Assembly: GCA_012963775.1 (NCBI GenBank)
Contig: DTVC01000019.1
Coordinates: 8,397 to 30,731, forward strand
Source of the DNA: Candidatus Pelagibacter sp.
GTDB lineage: Bacteria; Pseudomonadota; Alphaproteobacteria; Pelagibacterales; Pelagibacteraceae
Reading direction: 5' to 3'
DNA length: 22,335 nt
Part shown: one piece after another, positions 22,110-22,335 of the stretch
How positions within the stretch are numbered: position 1 is the stretch's first letter
How the letters are laid out: the number at the start of each line of letters is the position of its first letter
Notes under the pieces: model-generated
Seen by the model: the letters and a program-made list of their open reading frames with translations, nothing else
Database searches by the model: none
What the model was told of the DNA's origin: nothing
Made by a program: the position numbers and the translations under genes

Positions 22110-22335
22110 AGAAATAAATGTATTTCATTAACCAAATTTTCGTCAAAATTCATCATATGATCATCATGATTAGTAAAATATTTAAATTTTGGTTCATTAG
22201 CTAAATCATAAATTTTTTTTCCCATATAAAAAGGTACAATCTTATCTTCTTTACCGTGCATAACTAACACTGGCGATTTAATATTTTTAATTTTATTTTT
22301 GCTTACATATTTGTCTTTCAAAAGTAATTTAACTG
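22094..22335 (-). CDS. Alpha/beta hydrolase (Bem46/ABHD17-like), C-terminal part cut by window edge
   Basis: The open frame continues through the right edge of the window, so only the last 79 or so residues are seen. IKSPVLVMHGKEDKIVPFYM holds the catalytic Asp of GKEDKIVP after strand 7. KKIYDLANEPKFKYFTNHDD, ending in HMM, carries the base His, as in Bem46/ABHD13/ABHD17-type serine hydrolases (typical form GTxDxVVPxxxGxxLxxxAxEPK). The nucleophile and lid lie outside the window. It is convergent with the MFS gene. The substrate cannot be inferred. Confidence 0.75.
   Translation of the reverse strand, partial: VKLLLKDKYVSKNKIKNIKSPVLVMHGKEDKIVPFYMGKKIYDLANEPKFKYFTNHDDHMMNFDENLVNEIHLFLKNLN

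Overview
The window is strongly AT-rich, densely packed, and has the gene order of a streamlined alphaproteobacterium. The order ffh-rpsP-trmD-rplS-leuC-leuD-leuB, the DMSP-type acyl-CoA ligase/dehydrogenase pair, the very short intergenic gaps and the long lysine-rich tails on S16 and L19 point to the SAR11 clade (Pelagibacterales). This assignment is inferred from gene content and composition; there is no rRNA in the window.

Left third (about 1-7,930): a carboxylic-acid metabolic island. On the minus strand lie the first 67 codons of a TctC-type periplasmic binding protein and, upstream of it, an MmgE/PrpD dehydratase. Divergent from these is a plus-strand set: an isocitrate-lyase/PEP-mutase family lyase, an AbrB-family membrane protein, a possible 77-codon gene with no standard start codon, a PdxA-family dehydrogenase of the catabolic (TphB-like) type, an Esterase-713-type alpha/beta hydrolase, and a family III CoA transferase. 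Between pdxA and the esterase sits a 32-codon stump of an enolase-superfamily (mandelate racemase type) dehydratase. A second scrap of the same sequence lies just after abrB. These genes plausibly take up, dehydrate, oxidise, CoA-activate and cleave an unknown hydroxy- or branched carboxylic acid, and part of the island looks eroded by deletion.

Middle (about 7,986-18,464, minus strand): a continuous co-directional cluster. It starts with a structured leader and ffh, then runs through rpsP, trmD, rplS, leuC, leuD and leuB, a DmdC-like acyl-CoA dehydrogenase, a DmdB-like acyl-CoA synthetase, and an alpha/beta hydrolase whose best start is a CTG overlapping the previous stop codon. SRP targeting, ribosome and tRNA maturation, leucine synthesis and acyl-CoA catabolism may share transcripts. 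rimM is missing from its usual place between rpsP and trmD. No dmdA accompanies the dmdB/dmdC-like genes.

Right part (about 18,468-22,335): a shared promoter region drives ffh leftward and dapF-ftsY rightward, so both SRP GTPases (Ffh and its receptor FtsY) are transcribed divergently from one 158-bp intergenic region. Next come a small exported protein of unknown function convergent with ftsY, a UMF1/Atg22-like MFS transporter, and the C-terminal part of another alpha/beta hydrolase cut by the window edge.

The most interesting items are the two-hairpin leader of ffh, with an embedded 27-codon reading frame that overlaps the ffh start; two genes that appear to use non-standard start codons; the repeated enolase-family remnants around pdxA; and several departures from standard gene order. 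I saw no tRNA, rRNA, CRISPR array, insertion sequence or phage gene.
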